A stretch of DNA of 64,000 nt from Vicia villosa (taxonomy: Eukaryota > Streptophyta > Magnoliopsida > Fabales > Fabaceae). The DNA is taken from NCBI RefSeq assembly GCF_029867415.1, contig NW_026705489.1, positions 496,001 to 560,000 on the forward strand, read 5' to 3'. Position 1 is the first letter of the stretch. Every line of letters starts with the position of its first letter. Made by a program: the position numbers and the translations under genes. Below the pieces are notes generated by a model, which saw only the letters and a program-made list of their open reading frames with translations, had not been told where the DNA came from and searched no databases. Of the stretch, positions 10,266-24,954 are shown piece by piece.

Positions 10266-13200
10266 ATGGCTTCCGAAGAAGAGATAGATCATATTTGTGT
10301 TCGTTTTACCGGAAAGAATTATCTTGTTTGGGAATTTCAGTTTCGAATGTATGTCAAAGGGAAAGGATTATGGAGTCACTTGGACGATGTCTCTTTGGCA
10401 TCGTTAGAGACAACTGACTTAGATGCATGGGAAATAGAAGATGCTCAGATTATCACTTGGATTCTCGGTACTATTGATCCTCACATGATTAATAATTTGC
10501 GATCTTTTTCCACTGCCCAAGAAATGTGGAACTACTTGAAGCGTATCTATAACCTAGACAATGCGGCCAAACGTTTTCAGTTGGAGCTAGACATTGCCAA
10601 TTACAAACAAGGCAATCTGTCTGTTCAAGAATATTATTCTGGTTTTTTGAATTTGTGGACATCACACTCTGCAATTATACATGTTGATGTTCCCAAAAGT
10701 TCTCTCGCGGATGTCCAAGAGGTCTACAATACTAGTAGGCGAGATCAATTTCTCATGAAGCTTCGTGCAGAATTTGAGGTTGTCAGAGGTGCCTTGTTGA
10801 ATAGAAATCCCGTTCCTTCTTTAGATACATGTGTCGGTGAACTTCTCAGAGAGGAACAGCGTCTTGCTACTCAAGGATCCATGTCTCGTGATGTTGTCAT
10901 TTCTGAGTCTGCTATGTTTGCATATGCTCCTCATAGTAGAGGTAAAGGTCGTGATATTCGACATGTCCAATGTTTCTCTTGCAAACAATTTGGACATTTT
11001 GCTCAGAGTTGCAGTAAGAAGTTTTGTAATTATTGCAAGAAGCGGGGCCATATTATCTCTGATTGTCTCACCCGTCCTCCACGATCAACACAACGTTCGG
11101 TGCAAGCATTTTCTGCTAGTACAAGCTCTGCAGTTGGTCCTTTCATCACCAATCCATCTAATGGTGGTGCTCTCCAACCTGAAATAATCCAACAGATGGT
11201 ACTTTCCGCTCTATCAACCTTGGGAATTCAGGGTAAGTCTTCGAATGTTTCCCGCCCGTGGTTTCTTGATTCTGGTGCATCCAATCACATGACCGCCTCT
11301 TCTGAATACTTGCACAATTTACATTCTTACCATGGTAATCAGAAAATTCAAATTGCGGATGGTAATGCTCTCTCTATCACGAATGTTGGTGACCTCAACT
11401 CTGATTTTCGGGATGTGTTTGTAGCACCTGGACTTGCTTCCAATCTATTATCTGTTGGTCAATTGGTTGATAATAATTGTAATGTAAATTTTTCTCGTGA
11501 TGGTTGCCTTGTGCAGGAACAGGTGTCGGGGAAGGTGGTTGCGAAGGGGCCTAAAGTGGGAAGACTGTTTCCACTTCAGTTTATTTCTAGTCATTTATCT
11601 CTTGTTTGTAAAAATGTCTTGAATTCTTATGAGGATTGGCATAGAAAATTGGGTCATCCTAACTCTGCTGTTTTATCTCATTTATTTAAAAATGGTTTAT
11701 TGGGAAATAAAAGTGTTGTTTCTAATGACTCTCTTTCATGTTCTGTTTGCAAATTAGCTAAAAGTAAAACACTTCCTTTTCCGTCTGGTGCTTATCGGGC
11801 TTCCTCTTGTTTTGAACTGATTCATAGTGATGTATGGGGTATGTCTCCTGTAGTTTCTCATGCTCGCTATAAATATTTTGTCACATTTATTGATGATTAT
11901 AGTCGTTTTACTTGGATATATTTTCTTCGGTCTAAATCTGAAGTGTTTTCTATGTTTAAGAAATTTCTGACATATGTTGAAACTCAATTTCATGAAAGTG
12001 TTAAAAATTTTCGCTCTGATTCTGGTGGTGAGTACATGTCTCGTGAGTTTCAAGAATTTCTTCAACAAAAAGGCATTTTGTCTCAACGATCTTGTCCCAA
12101 TACCCCCCAACAAAATGGGATGGCAGAACGCAAGAATCGTCATTTGCTTGATGTGACCCGCACTTTACTTCTTCAAGCTTCTGTACCACCCCGATTTTGG
12201 GTGGAGGCTCTTTCCACAGCTGTCTTCTTGATCAATCGTCTTCCTTCTACGGTTATTGATCTCGATTCTCCCTTTTTTCGTCTTTTTAAAATTCAGCCTA
12301 ATTATAATGATTTACATACCTTTGGATGTGTTTGTTTTGTTCACTTACCTCCATTTGAAAGGCATAAGCTTGGAGCGCAGTCTGTTCAATGTGCGTTTAT
12401 GGGGTATAGTCACTCTCATAAGGGATTTGTGTGTTATGATGTCACTAACCATCGTTTTCGTATTTCTAGGAATGTGACATTTTTTGATAATCAGTTTATG
12501 TTTCCATGTGTTTCTCCTGTCATGAATGATATTGTTACTCTTCCTAAGTTTTCTATTATGCATCAATCTATAGAACGCTATAAACCAGGTCATGTATATG
12601 TCAGAAAACACAAACAGCAGGTTCCCACACCCCTTCCCGACGCTGAACCGCCACCTGATCCTGTAATGGTTGAACCACGACGTTCTGGTCGAATATCTCG
12701 AGCACCAGATAGATATTCACCAGACAGGTATGATTCCTCACATACTTCTCTGACTGCCACACTCTCTAGCATATCTATTCCTACTTGCTATTCACAGGCT
12801 GTTAAAGATGTACGCTGGATAAAAGCAATGAATGAGGAACTTCAAGCTCTTCAAGAGAATTTCACATGGGATATTGTCTCCTGTCCTCCTGATGTTAAAC
12901 CCATTGGCTGCAAATGGGTGTATTCTGTGAAATTGAATTCTGATGGGTCCCTTAACCGTTTCAAGGCTCGCTTGGTTGCCTTAGGAGACAAGCAGGAATA
13001 TGGAATTGATTATGATGAGACATTTGCACCGGTTGCCAAAATGACATCTGTCCGTACGGTACTCTCTATAGCTGCTTCTAACGGGTGGACTCTTCATCAA
13101 TTAGATGTGAAAAATGCTTTTCTTCATGGTGACCTGGCGGAAGATATTTATATGACTCCTCCTCAAGGTTTATTTCCGTCATCTAAGGGTGTGTGCAAGC

Positions 13201-14324
13201 TCAAACGCTCCTTATACGGTTTGAAACAAGCGCCTAGAGCATGGTATGAAAAATTTCGCTCCACTCTACTTGGGTTTTCCTTTACTCAGAGTCAGTACGA
13301 TTCTTCTCTATTTATTCATAGAACATCTACTGGAATTGTCCTACTTCTTCTGTATGTTGATGATATGATTATTACTGGTTCTGATCATGCTTTCATTCAA
13401 AGCCTTAAACAGCAGTTACAAGCAGCGTTTCATATGAAAGATCTTGGTAATTTGCATTATTTTCTTGGTCTTGAGGTTCATTCTACATCCAAGGGCATAT
13501 TCCTCCATCAACACAAGTATGCCACAGATTTAATTTCTATGGCTGGTCTGCAATCGGCTAATCCAGTAGATACTCCTCTTGAGGTTAATGTTAAATATCA
13601 TCGTGATGATGGTGATCTGTTGCATGATCCCTTATTGTATCGTCAACTCGTGGGTAGCCTTAATTACTTGACTATTACTCGCCCTGACATATCATTTGCT
13701 GTTCAACAAGTAAGTCAATTCATGCACTCTCCTCGCCACCTACACCTGGCAGCAGTTCGACGTATAATTCGTTACTTGAAGGGAAGCTCTCATCGTGGTT
13801 TATTCTTTCCTACTGGCGTTCCTCTTAAATTGAGTGCTTATAGTGATGCCGATTGGGCAGGGTGCCCTGATACTCGACGATCTGTCACTGGTTGGTGCAT
13901 GTTTCTTGGCTCTTCATTGATCTCATGGAAAAGTAAGAAACAAGCGAGAGTCTCTAAATCTTCTACTGAATCTGAGTATCGTGCCATGTCTGCTGCTTGT
14001 TCTGAAATAATTTGGCTTCGTGGTCTTTTGGCTGAACTTGGATTTCCTCAAATAGAGCCAACTTCACTTTATGCTGACAATACAAGTGCCATCCAAATTG
14101 TTGCGAATCCTGTTTTTCATGAACGCACCAAACATATTGAAGTTCATTGTCACTCAATCCGTGACGCTTATGATGACAGAATAATATCACTTCCTCATGT
14201 CAGTACTCAGTTGCAGATTGCAGATATTCTTACCAAGGCTGTTCCGCGTCCACGTCATCAGTTTCTTGTTAGCAAATTGATGCTCATTGACAAGCAGCAT
14301 CAATTTGAGGGGGGATGTGAATAG
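10266..14324 (+). CDS. Ty1-copia gag-pol polyprotein, intact
   Basis: A 1352-residue single-frame polyprotein with the copia order gag, protease, integrase, RT, RNase H. Gag carries two adjacent CCHC knuckles (CFSCKQFGHFAQSC near residue 237 and CNYCKKRGHIISDC near 255). Protease has DSGAS at about 333. The HHCC zinc region starts near WHRKLGHP. The integrase core has HSDVWG (~519), SDSGGEY (~584) and AERKNR (~618) as its D, D and E. RT has YVDDMIITGSD (~1028). RNase H has YSDADWAG (~1191) and ends near ADILTK. The stop codon (14322-14324) lies inside the 3' LTR. No frameshift or internal stop. Confidence 0.97.
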   Translation: MASEEEIDHICVRFTGKNYLVWEFQFRMYVKGKGLWSHLDDVSLASLETTDLDAWEIEDAQIITWILGTIDPHMINNLRSFSTAQEMWNYLKRIYNLDNAAKRFQLELDIANYKQGNLSVQEYYSGFLNLWTSHSAIIHVDVPKSSLADVQEVYNTSRRDQFLMKLRAEFEVVRGALLNRNPVPSLDTCVGELLREEQRLATQGSMSRDVVISESAMFAYAPHSRGKGRDIRHVQCFSCKQFGHFAQSCSKKFCNYCKKRGHIISDCLTRPPRSTQRSVQAFSASTSSAVGPFITNPSNGGALQPEIIQQMVLSALSTLGIQGKSSNVSRPWFLDSGASNHMTASSEYLHNLHSYHGNQKIQIADGNALSITNVGDLNSDFRDVFVAPGLASNLLSVGQLVDNNCNVNFSRDGCLVQEQVSGKVVAKGPKVGRLFPLQFISSHLSLVCKNVLNSYEDWHRKLGHPNSAVLSHLFKNGLLGNKSVVSNDSLSCSVCKLAKSKTLPFPSGAYRASSCFELIHSDVWGMSPVVSHARYKYFVTFIDDYSRFTWIYFLRSKSEVFSMFKKFLTYVETQFHESVKNFRSDSGGEYMSREFQEFLQQKGILSQRSCPNTPQQNGMAERKNRHLLDVTRTLLLQASVPPRFWVEALSTAVFLINRLPSTVIDLDSPFFRLFKIQPNYNDLHTFGCVCFVHLPPFERHKLGAQSVQCAFMGYSHSHKGFVCYDVTNHRFRISRNVTFFDNQFMFPCVSPVMNDIVTLPKFSIMHQSIERYKPGHVYVRKHKQQVPTPLPDAEPPPDPVMVEPRRSGRISRAPDRYSPDRYDSSHTSLTATLSSISIPTCYSQAVKDVRWIKAMNEELQALQENFTWDIVSCPPDVKPIGCKWVYSVKLNSDGSLNRFKARLVALGDKQEYGIDYDETFAPVAKMTSVRTVLSIAASNGWTLHQLDVKNAFLHGDLAEDIYMTPPQGLFPSSKGVCKLKRSLYGLKQAPRAWYEKFRSTLLGFSFTQSQYDSSLFIHRTSTGIVLLLLYVDDMIITGSDHAFIQSLKQQLQAAFHMKDLGNLHYFLGLEVHSTSKGIFLHQHKYATDLISMAGLQSANPVDTPLEVNVKYHRDDGDLLHDPLLYRQLVGSLNYLTITRPDISFAVQQVSQFMHSPRHLHLAAVRRIIRYLKGSSHRGLFFPTGVPLKLSAYSDADWAGCPDTRRSVTGWCMFLGSSLISWKSKKQARVSKSSTESEYRAMSAACSEIIWLRGLLAELGFPQIEPTSLYADNTSAIQIVANPVFHERTKHIEVHCHSIRDAYDDRIISLPHVSTQLQIADILTKAVPRPRHQFLVSKLMLIDKQHQFEGGCE

Positions 14325-14432
14325 GAATTAGTTTAAATGTATTTATTTAGTGTAATTACCGATATAGCCCTGTAACCTTTATATATACGAGAAATAATAA
14401 TGAGAAAAGTATCAAGCCAAGAATTATTGACA
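14316..14432 (+). repeat. Right LTR of copia element 1 (117 bp)
   Basis: Identical by eye to the left LTR. It contains the last three codons (Cys, Glu, stop) of the polyprotein. Confidence 0.95.
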
Positions 14433-14437
14433 CACAC

Positions 14438-15304
14438 ATCACATTTTCTATTATTTGGGTTGGTTTTTTAGTTATAACGAGATAAATCCCATAGATGTGA
14501 TATTACCTTATGGTAACTCTATTGAAGTCTTATACAGCGGAAGAGTGCAATTAAGCAGTGATTTTGCCGTAGAGAATGTATTGTTCCTGCTGTAGTTTGT
14601 TGTAATTCTGATTTCAATTTCCAAGTTATGTATTAAACAACCATGCTCATTTATTTTTTAATCAAACTACTTCACAATACAGGGAAAGATGAGGTTAAAG
14701 AATATAATTGTTTGGCTAAACATAGTTTAAGTGCAAACGCAGTGCCTTATGTTTCCAGTTAGCATACTGCACATAGTTTAAATGCAAATGCAGTTTCTTC
14801 TGCTGTGTTGTAGCATCTATATATAAGAAATTGATCTCTTGATAGATAGAATGTTATGCTTGAATAAAAAATATAGCTATATTCATGTTAGTACATAGAG
14901 ATTGCGATATATGTCTTATGACAAGACCTAAAAGATTTTCCTCTTTGTAATACTCATTACGATGATGTTTTTTAATTAATTAATTAATCTTGATAAATGG
15001 ATCCCTTTCTGAACTGAATCAGTGAATGGTTTCAGATACTTTTTGAATATTTTAGATGATCACAGTAGACATATTTGGGTTGTATTGTTAAAGTCAAAAT
15101 ATGAAGTTTCAGCCAGATTGCAGAGTTACGATTTTATGGTAGAAAATGAATTTGGAAAAAGAATAAGGAGCGATAATGGGCCATAGTTTCTTGTCAATGA
15201 ATTTATTCTACAAAAGAAATAACTTAAAAAGAATAGCTTTGAGATGTAATTAATCTTAAAAAGAATGGCTATGCAATGTAATTAATCTTTGAATTGAATT
15301 TCAG
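14438..15304. other. Non-coding continuation of copy B
   Basis: Matches copy A from about 3390 to 4215. No coding frame. Confidence 0.6.
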
Positions 15305-15444
15305 GCCACAAGAACGTTATCGCCTGTCTCGGTGTCTTGATTCATTCAACTCTGCAAAGGCATCATCCTCGTCCTAGCTGCATTGTACCTTGTTCTCAAC
15401 TTCATCCTTTCTGCTATCACCTACCTCCTCCTTATTTTCGCCAG
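15305..15444 (+). other. Exon-like module encoding a hydrophobic segment (copy B, second)
   Basis: A 140-bp segment with TTTCAG acceptor and CGCCAG|GTATGT donor. One frame gives LCKGIILVLAALYLVLNF then ILSAITYLLLIFAR, with a TGA a few codons upstream. The partner is at 4216-4355. Confidence 0.35.
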
Positions 15445-15725
15445 GTATGTACCTCTTCTTTTACTTTCTTACCTTCCTAGTTCAATTCAAATGTTTTCCT
15501 TCTCCCTATACTTTAACTCTTCATTAATAAGCTTTCATTTCCTTTATTATATTGTATAAATCCACAATAATTTAACATTATTAAATTTATTTGGCAAACG
15601 CTGATAAATATCAAGTGCTGGTAAAATACTATGATTAATTTAGACATAAGCATTAGCATATGGAAGTATATTATACAATTGAAACATTCATAAACAACAA
15701 CATCAAGAAAAGAAAATCAAACATA

Positions 15726-19132
<3,407 letters not shown>

Positions 19133-19618
19133 GGATATGGGTGTGTGGAGTTTTTGAGAGCATTCACTACTACCAATCTACAAACGAGATCAATGATGAG
19201 GAAAATACTTGCATAGACATAAATATGAAAGTTGGTTGTACACCCAACCACTCACAATTTTTTTATTAATTAAAAAATAATTTTTCTTTCTCATTATCAC
19301 AATCACCTTAGAAATAAATTTAAATTCTTTATTTTTATTAGTTATTTCTAAGAATATTGATATATGTGCATTTGGATGCAAGTATTTCTTCAACAATGAT
19401 GTAAGCCAAGATAGAATATTGAATCGATTAATTCATGTGGAAAGCTTGGCTTGGAATAAAACTAATGCTTATTAGGCCAATCTTTGACAATATTGTATGC
19501 ACACAAACAACACATCGAAGATATTTTCATCTAATGTCCATACTTGTTAGAAAATATGAATATTGGTACCCCATTTGACTAAAAATTAAATTTAAACTAT
19601 TTTTTTCAAAAACACTTA
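19133..19618. other. Upstream region of the complete CRK gene
   Basis: Presumed promoter side of the CRK gene. Short AT-rich runs occur but no motif can be assigned with confidence. The phrase aggccaatctttgacaa near 19474 recurs near 23388, so a dispersed repeat touches both places. Confidence 0.35.
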
Positions 19619-19945
19619 GTGCATGTTTGGTTTGGCTTTTGAAAAGGTCAAAAGCAATTCTAGAGGTGTAGAATCAATTCTGTGTGATTTTAAGATATTT
19701 GGTTTGACAAAAGTAGAATTGATTCTGTCTCCAGAATTGATTCTACTTGAAGCTAGAATTTGTAGCTTCTGTCTCCAGAATTGATTCTGGATGATTTTTA
19801 CACTGTAATTTATTATTCAACTCACTTTTACAAAAATGTATCCAAACATAAATCAATTCTGTTAAACTCAATTCAGCTAGAATCAATTCTACCAAACTCA
19901 ATTCTACTAGAATCAATTCTGTCCACCGCCAATCCAAACACACCC
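19619..19945. mobile_element. Tourist/PIF-Harbinger-like MITE
   Basis: 327 bp with ends GTGCATGTTTGGTTTGGC and, inverted, GGGTGTGTTTGGATTGGC, flanked by TTA on both sides (19616-19618 and 19946-19948). Inside, agaattgattctg-type phrases recur. It abuts the next MITE and shares its right TTA. Confidence 0.7.
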
Positions 19946-19948
19946 TTA

Positions 19949-20390
19949 GAGTCTGTTTAGTAAGACAGATTTTTGAGCTTATAACTTATAAGTTCAAATT
20001 ATAATTTAGATATGTTTGGTAACGATTTCTTTATCACAAACTTATAGTTTATTTTGCTAGCTAATACCTTATTTTTCAGACATTATTTCAAAGATCGTTT
20101 TAACTTATAATTTATAACTTATCATTTTTTTTATCCTTATTATTTTTACAAAAATTCATTTTTATCTTTTATAATTTATTTTAATTTAAAATGAAATAAT
20201 TATGTATTAAATATCTTTTATGTTATTTTACATTTATAAGTTAGTTGAATCGCTATTTTTACCAAACAATTAGCTTATCACTAATCAGTCTTAACCATCA
20301 GTTATAAGGTATAATATATTCGTCATAAGTCATAAGCTATAAACAATCAGCGAGCTTATCAGCCAACTACTATTTTGACTGAACATACCC
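19949..20390. mobile_element. Second Tourist-like MITE, abutting the first
   Basis: 442 bp with ends GAGTCTGTTTAGTAAGAC and, inverted, GGGTATGTTCAGTCAAAA. TTA flanks at 19946-19948 and 20391-20393. Internal sequence is rich in ttataacttataagt-like palindromic phrases. Confidence 0.65.
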
Positions 20391-20765
20391 TTAATGATAT
20401 ATAAAAATATGACATGATTTTTTATGATAATTTATATCAAAGATCACATTGTTGAGGATTGATGTAACAAATGATTACATCTGGCTTTTTGATAAGGGTG
20501 GTAGTTTTACGCTGCATAATCGTTATTCGGTTTAGCTCACTATTCAAGCATTATCAAACATTGAAGATGAGTTTTTAGAGTTGTTTGGAGCACTGCAAAC
20601 ATTGATGATGAGTTTTTAGCAGTTGTTTAGAGTCTTTGAGCACTCCAGTTTTGTCGAAGACTAACTAACGTGTTTGGGTGACGTCTTAATGGGCCATTCC
20701 CAAATGCATATTTGATAATTGTCTACTGGTTCGTTATTCAAACAACCTATGGGGTCCCAACTCTT
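20391..20765. other. Intergenic, no gene seen
   Basis: Contains a short imperfect duplication around 20550-20640 (gatgagtttttag repeated). No coding frame. Confidence 0.4.
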
Positions 20766-21062
20766 TTATATATAATATTTAGCGATTTTATCTAAATTGT
20801 TAATCTCGAGATCTTTTTTAATAATTTCTCTTAAAGTTTTTCTAGGTCTTCCTCTATATCTAACTTTTTGACTCATCTCCATCTATTCTACTCTCTTTAC
20901 CACAGAACCTACAGGTCTTCTCTCTACATGCTCAAACTATTGAAGCATATTCTCCATCATATTTTCTACTATAGGTGTCACCCCAATGCTCTCTATACTA
21001 TTTTCATTTTTAATCTTATCATATCTAATCTTATCACACATTTAACGCAACATCCTCATCTT
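20766..21062 (-). pseudogene. RTE-type LINE reverse transcriptase C-terminal fragment
   Basis: One minus-strand frame, broken by several stops, reads KMRMLR, then SIGVTPIVENMVENML, FEHVERRPVGSVVKRV, and RGRPRKTLREIIKKDLEINN. This is the conserved tail of plant RTE-like LINE reverse transcriptases, where VGVAPI, LRWFGHV and GRPRKT motifs are usual. The tryptophan of the LRWFGH motif is a TAG here. It is a dead fragment, antisense to the adjacent L1 remnant. Confidence 0.75.
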
Positions 21063-21149
21063 TGCTACTTATTGTTGTTGACTAGGTGGTTACTATGTGG
21101 TTGCTCATATAGTGAAAATAAGAGCCAATGTCTAGATGATTTTAATTTT

Positions 21150-22520
21150 TCCTTTTTTTAAGAGGTTGTGGCATCCACTCATAGCTTCTCCTCCTACTTT
21201 ACCTCCCTTATTCCTAATGTTGAGTTCAAAACATTTAGGAGACTTTCGACATATTTTTTTGGTTGGATATTTGTATAAACTAGTGGCGAAGGAAGTGATG
21301 GTTCGATTATATTTTACCATGGATAAACTTATCTTCCCTAACCAGTATGTTTTTATCAAAGGAAGACACTTACCCAATGGGATGGTGACAACAAATAAGC
21401 TTGTTAACTTGGCTAGGAAGCCTGGAAAATACTATCTTGTTTTCAAAGTCGACTTTGAAAAGGATATGACTCAGTTTGTTGGAATTTTCTAGACTATATG
21501 TTAAGTATGATTAATTTTGGAGGTGAATGACGTGCTTGGGTGCATGTTTATGTCTTCTCTAAGAATCTTGTCGTCCTGGTTAATGACTCTCTCACATAAG
21601 AAATTAATATTTGATGAGGTATTAAGCAAAAGGATCCCTAGTCCCGTTCCTATTTCTTGTGGTGATAATGAGGTTAAATGGTCTATTTTCGATGGTGGCG
21701 GCGGGTTAAGAGGCGACAAGTATATTGAATTGAAAAGTAGGAGCAATTCCCTTTAAGGGCTTCCTATTGGGGCCAATCCAAATAGAAAAGAAACTTGGAA
21801 GCCAATTATCGAGGTAGTGAGGTATATATTATTTAGATGAAAGAACGCTTCGTTATTGATTGGTGGTTGTGTAATAATTCTAAAATCAGTCTTATCTGCA
21901 CTTCTAGTCTTCTTCCTTCTTTCTTCAAGACTCCGACAACTATAGTTGCTTAACTTGAATCTCTCCTTAAAGAATTTCTTTGGGGTGGGAGTGAGAATGA
22001 GAGGAAAATAAATTGGGTTCATAAGGATAAGGTGTGTAGACTCATTGAAGAATGAGGTGAGTATTAGAAATCCAAGGGTTTTTTATATGACTCTTTTGAA
22101 AAAATAAAAATAAAAAATGAAAAGGAGTGGATTGTAGTTTAATTCTCTAGTATGCAAGTATCGGTGGAGCTAAGTATCAATTATAATAGATATAAGAGAT
22201 GGTTGGAACCGGTGGAAAGTCATATGTGATCTTGAGTTAGACGAGTGAGAGATCTCAAACTATTAATTCGTTAGAGAGACTTACAATGATCAAATGTTTA
22301 GTCTTCCTAACTATTCCATTTCATTATGGTCTAAGGCTTGGAATAAATCAGTACCCTTAAGAGTTTTATGTTTGGTTTAGAAATTATTCTAAAATAGATT
22401 AACCACAACAGATAATCTTATTAGGAGGAATTTAATCGTAACTTTTTTTTGGGCTGGAATTGTATTTGAAGAGTTGGTTTCACATTTGTTTTTCGAGTGT
22501 CTTCTTTTAGTGGGAGTGTG
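21150..22520 (+). pseudogene. Decayed L1-type LINE reverse transcriptase
   Basis: Fragments in all three plus frames follow the normal L1 RT order: HLGDFRHIFLVGYLYKLVAK and PNQYVFIKGRHLPNG in an open run to 21492, then a KQKDPL-type block at about 21628, GLPIGANPNRKETWKPIIEV at about 21756, FFGVGVRMRGK near 21975 and the zinc-binding (zf-RVT) region near 22290-22520. Many stops and frameshifts occur; the YADD region is not recognisable. Its 3' part merges into the 143-bp tandem array. Confidence 0.75.
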
Positions 22521-23258
22521 AAATCATTCAAGTAAAGCATATTAACCACAACAGATAATCTTATTAGGAGGAATTTAATTGTAACTTTTTTTTGGGCTGG
22601 AATTGTATTTGAAGAGTTGGTTTCACATTTGTTTTTCGAGTGTCTTCTTTTAGTGGGTGTGTGAAATCATTCAAGTAAAGCATATTAACCACAACAGATA
22701 ATTTTATTAGGAGGAATTTAATTGTAACTTTTTTTTGGGCTGGAATTGTATTTGAAGAGTTGGTTTCACATTTGTTTTTCGAGTGTCTTCTTTTAGTGGG
22801 TGTGTGAAATCATTCAAGTAAAGCATATTAACCACAACAGATAATCTTATTAGGAGGAATTTAATTGTAACTTTTTTTTGGGCTGGAATTGTATTTGAAG
22901 AGTTGGTTTCACATTTGTTTTTCGAGTGTCTTCTTTTAGTGGATGTGTGAAATCATTCAAGTAAAGCATATTAACCACAATAGATAATCTTATTAGGAGG
23001 AATTTGATTGTAACTTTTTTTTGGGCTGGAATTGTATTTGAAGAGTTGGTTTCACATTTGTTTTTCGAGTGTCTTCTTTTAGTGGGAGTGTGAAATCATT
23101 CAAGTAAAGCATATTAACCACAACAGATAATCTTATTAGGAGGAATTTAATTGTAACTTTTTTTTGGGCTGGAATTGTATTTGAAGAGTTGGTTTCACAT
23201 TTGTTTTTCGAGTGTCTTCTTTTAGTGGGTGTGTGAAATCATTCAAATAAAACATATT
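22401..23258 (+). repeat. Tandem array, 6 x 143 bp, made from a LINE fragment
   Basis: Repeat starts at 22401, 22544, 22687, 22830, 22973 and 23116, an exact 143-bp period with only a few substitutions per copy. The unit starts aaccacaacagataatc and contains the LINE zinc-binding coding segment (TTDNLIRRNLIV then HLFFECLLL). 143 is not a multiple of three, so the array does not preserve a coding frame. Confidence 0.97.
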
Positions 23259-24141
23259 GCATTCAACTTGAGAAGACTCTCACCTTCGATTAATTCTAGA
23301 GGTATTGGCTCAATCAATGTAAGTTCATGAGGTCCACATAATGAGGAAAGCCTGGCTTAGAATAGGCTGAATACTTACTTATGGGGCCAATCTTTGACAA
23401 ACTCATGCATTGAAGGGTGTATATTGTTGAATATCACATTTAAGAAGAAAAAAAAACACAGATTCGATTTAATTGGTATATATTTTGAAAGCGTGATCCG
23501 ATAACACCATGATAACGATGAGTGATTTGATATTTACGTTTGTTTTTAATCTTAAAATAATTAGTTAAATATGTTTTTTTTTCTGTTAAAATTTTCATTT
23601 GTTTTAGTTAACAAACTCACGCTTTTAATCTCTATAATATCATTCTTCAAGAATTTTTAATTCAAGATGAAACAAAATATGTTGAATTATCCTTCAACTT
23701 TTTAGTTTTGTAATAATTGTTCATAACCATATTTAAAACATTATAAAATATTATAATTATAAAATAATATTATAAGAAAAATGCTAACGAGTGCTCATGG
23801 GGCATCAAAAAGGTAATTGGATATTTTTTAGTAAATTAAAAAGATAAATTTTATAAAAAATGGTGTGTATTCAATATTTTAAAAATAGAAATAGTTAATT
23901 TTTTAAAAAAATATTGTATGGATTCAATATCTTAATTATAAAATATTTTTTTATTTGAAGTTGTTAATCAGTGCTCCGAGTATTGATTAGCTTATGTTAA
24001 TTTAATCTCAAAGAATAAAATTGTCCGAGGGTTGATTTTGTGGAAAATGAAATATATGATTTGTTTATATGAATGAAAAATATATTAAAAATATATTAAA
24101 CTTTAAAATAATTGAACAAATATAATTGATGAGGTTAAAGG
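23259..24141. other. AT-rich intergenic, no gene seen
   Basis: Includes a stretch near 23330-23420 resembling 19430-19510. Otherwise nothing recognised. Confidence 0.4.
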
Positions 24142-24518
24142 TAAGGGTGTAAACGGAGAAAAAACCAATTAAACCAACAATCCAAATCAAAGTAAACTGA
24201 AATAAAATCGATTCCTTATGGTTCAGTTTTGAAACCAAACCAAACCAATAAAAATCGATGTAGTTTGGTTCGGTTCTCGGTTTTAATTTCTAGGAACCGC
24301 CAAATCGATGAATCGGACCGATGGAAATAATTACGCTCTAAATCTTTTATTCCACCCATCATTAAGCTCAAAATTTGTATCAGTCCAACCATTCTCCATC
24401 TTTGTTTTCATTTTTTTCTTTGAAAAATGTTAAAAGCCGAACCAAACTGAGGAAGATATTATTGGTTCGGACTTTTTTTAATCAAAAATTGGTCCAAACC
24501 GATCCAATTACACCCCTA
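24142..24518. mobile_element. hAT-type MITE with 8-bp target duplication
   Basis: Ends TAAGGGTGTAA and TTACACCCCTA (inverted TAGGGGTGTAA), with gttaaagg duplicated at both sides (24134-24141 and 24519-24526). 377 bp, non-coding, with ggttcggtt-type phrases. Eight-bp duplications and these termini fit the hAT superfamily. Confidence 0.82.
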
Positions 24519-24954
24519 GTTAAAGGTAGTGCACTGACAATGTAAAATAATTTTACAAAGTCAGATTCATCAATCAGTCATGTTATATGATTTTTTTTTA
24601 AAATAGAAATGTAACTTGACACTTAATATAATCGTGATTGGTTAATAGTGTAATATAATTTTACACGTATATTCTCTTTTCCTATAATTGATAATTGATA
24701 TAGTTTCAAGTAAAATATTAAAATGACACGGCAAGGGGAATATTTTTTAATTCAAATTTATGTTAGAGTAAATATTAAAAGGCTTAAAATTAATTAGTCC
24801 TAATAAAAGAATGCATAGATCTATTATTTAAGAAATGAGTATGAATTTTGTAGTTTTTTCTATTGGATAATACATATTCAAATATTATTTGGAGAGAGGT
24901 AACAATATGATAACTCGTATTTAAATTCGAGATTTCACATAAAACACCATCTTC

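Larger units (their letters stand above)
9657..14432 (+). mobile_element. Intact Ty1-copia LTR retrotransposon, very young
   Basis: The two LTRs (9657-9773 and 14316-14432) are each 117 bp, start TG and end CA, and look identical by eye. A 5-bp target-site duplication, cacac, flanks the element (9652-9656 and 14433-14437). A primer-binding site starting tggtatcag follows the left LTR directly, and a purine tract (gaggggggA) precedes the right LTR. One uninterrupted gag-pol frame lies between. With the element removed, the flanks join into sequence matching copy A around 3385. Identical LTRs and an open frame mean recent insertion and possible autonomy. Confidence 0.97.

Noticed and set aside
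22401..23258. Regular direct repeats considered as a CRISPR-like array
   Set aside because: There are no unique spacers; units are contiguous 143-bp copies of a LINE segment in a plant genome.
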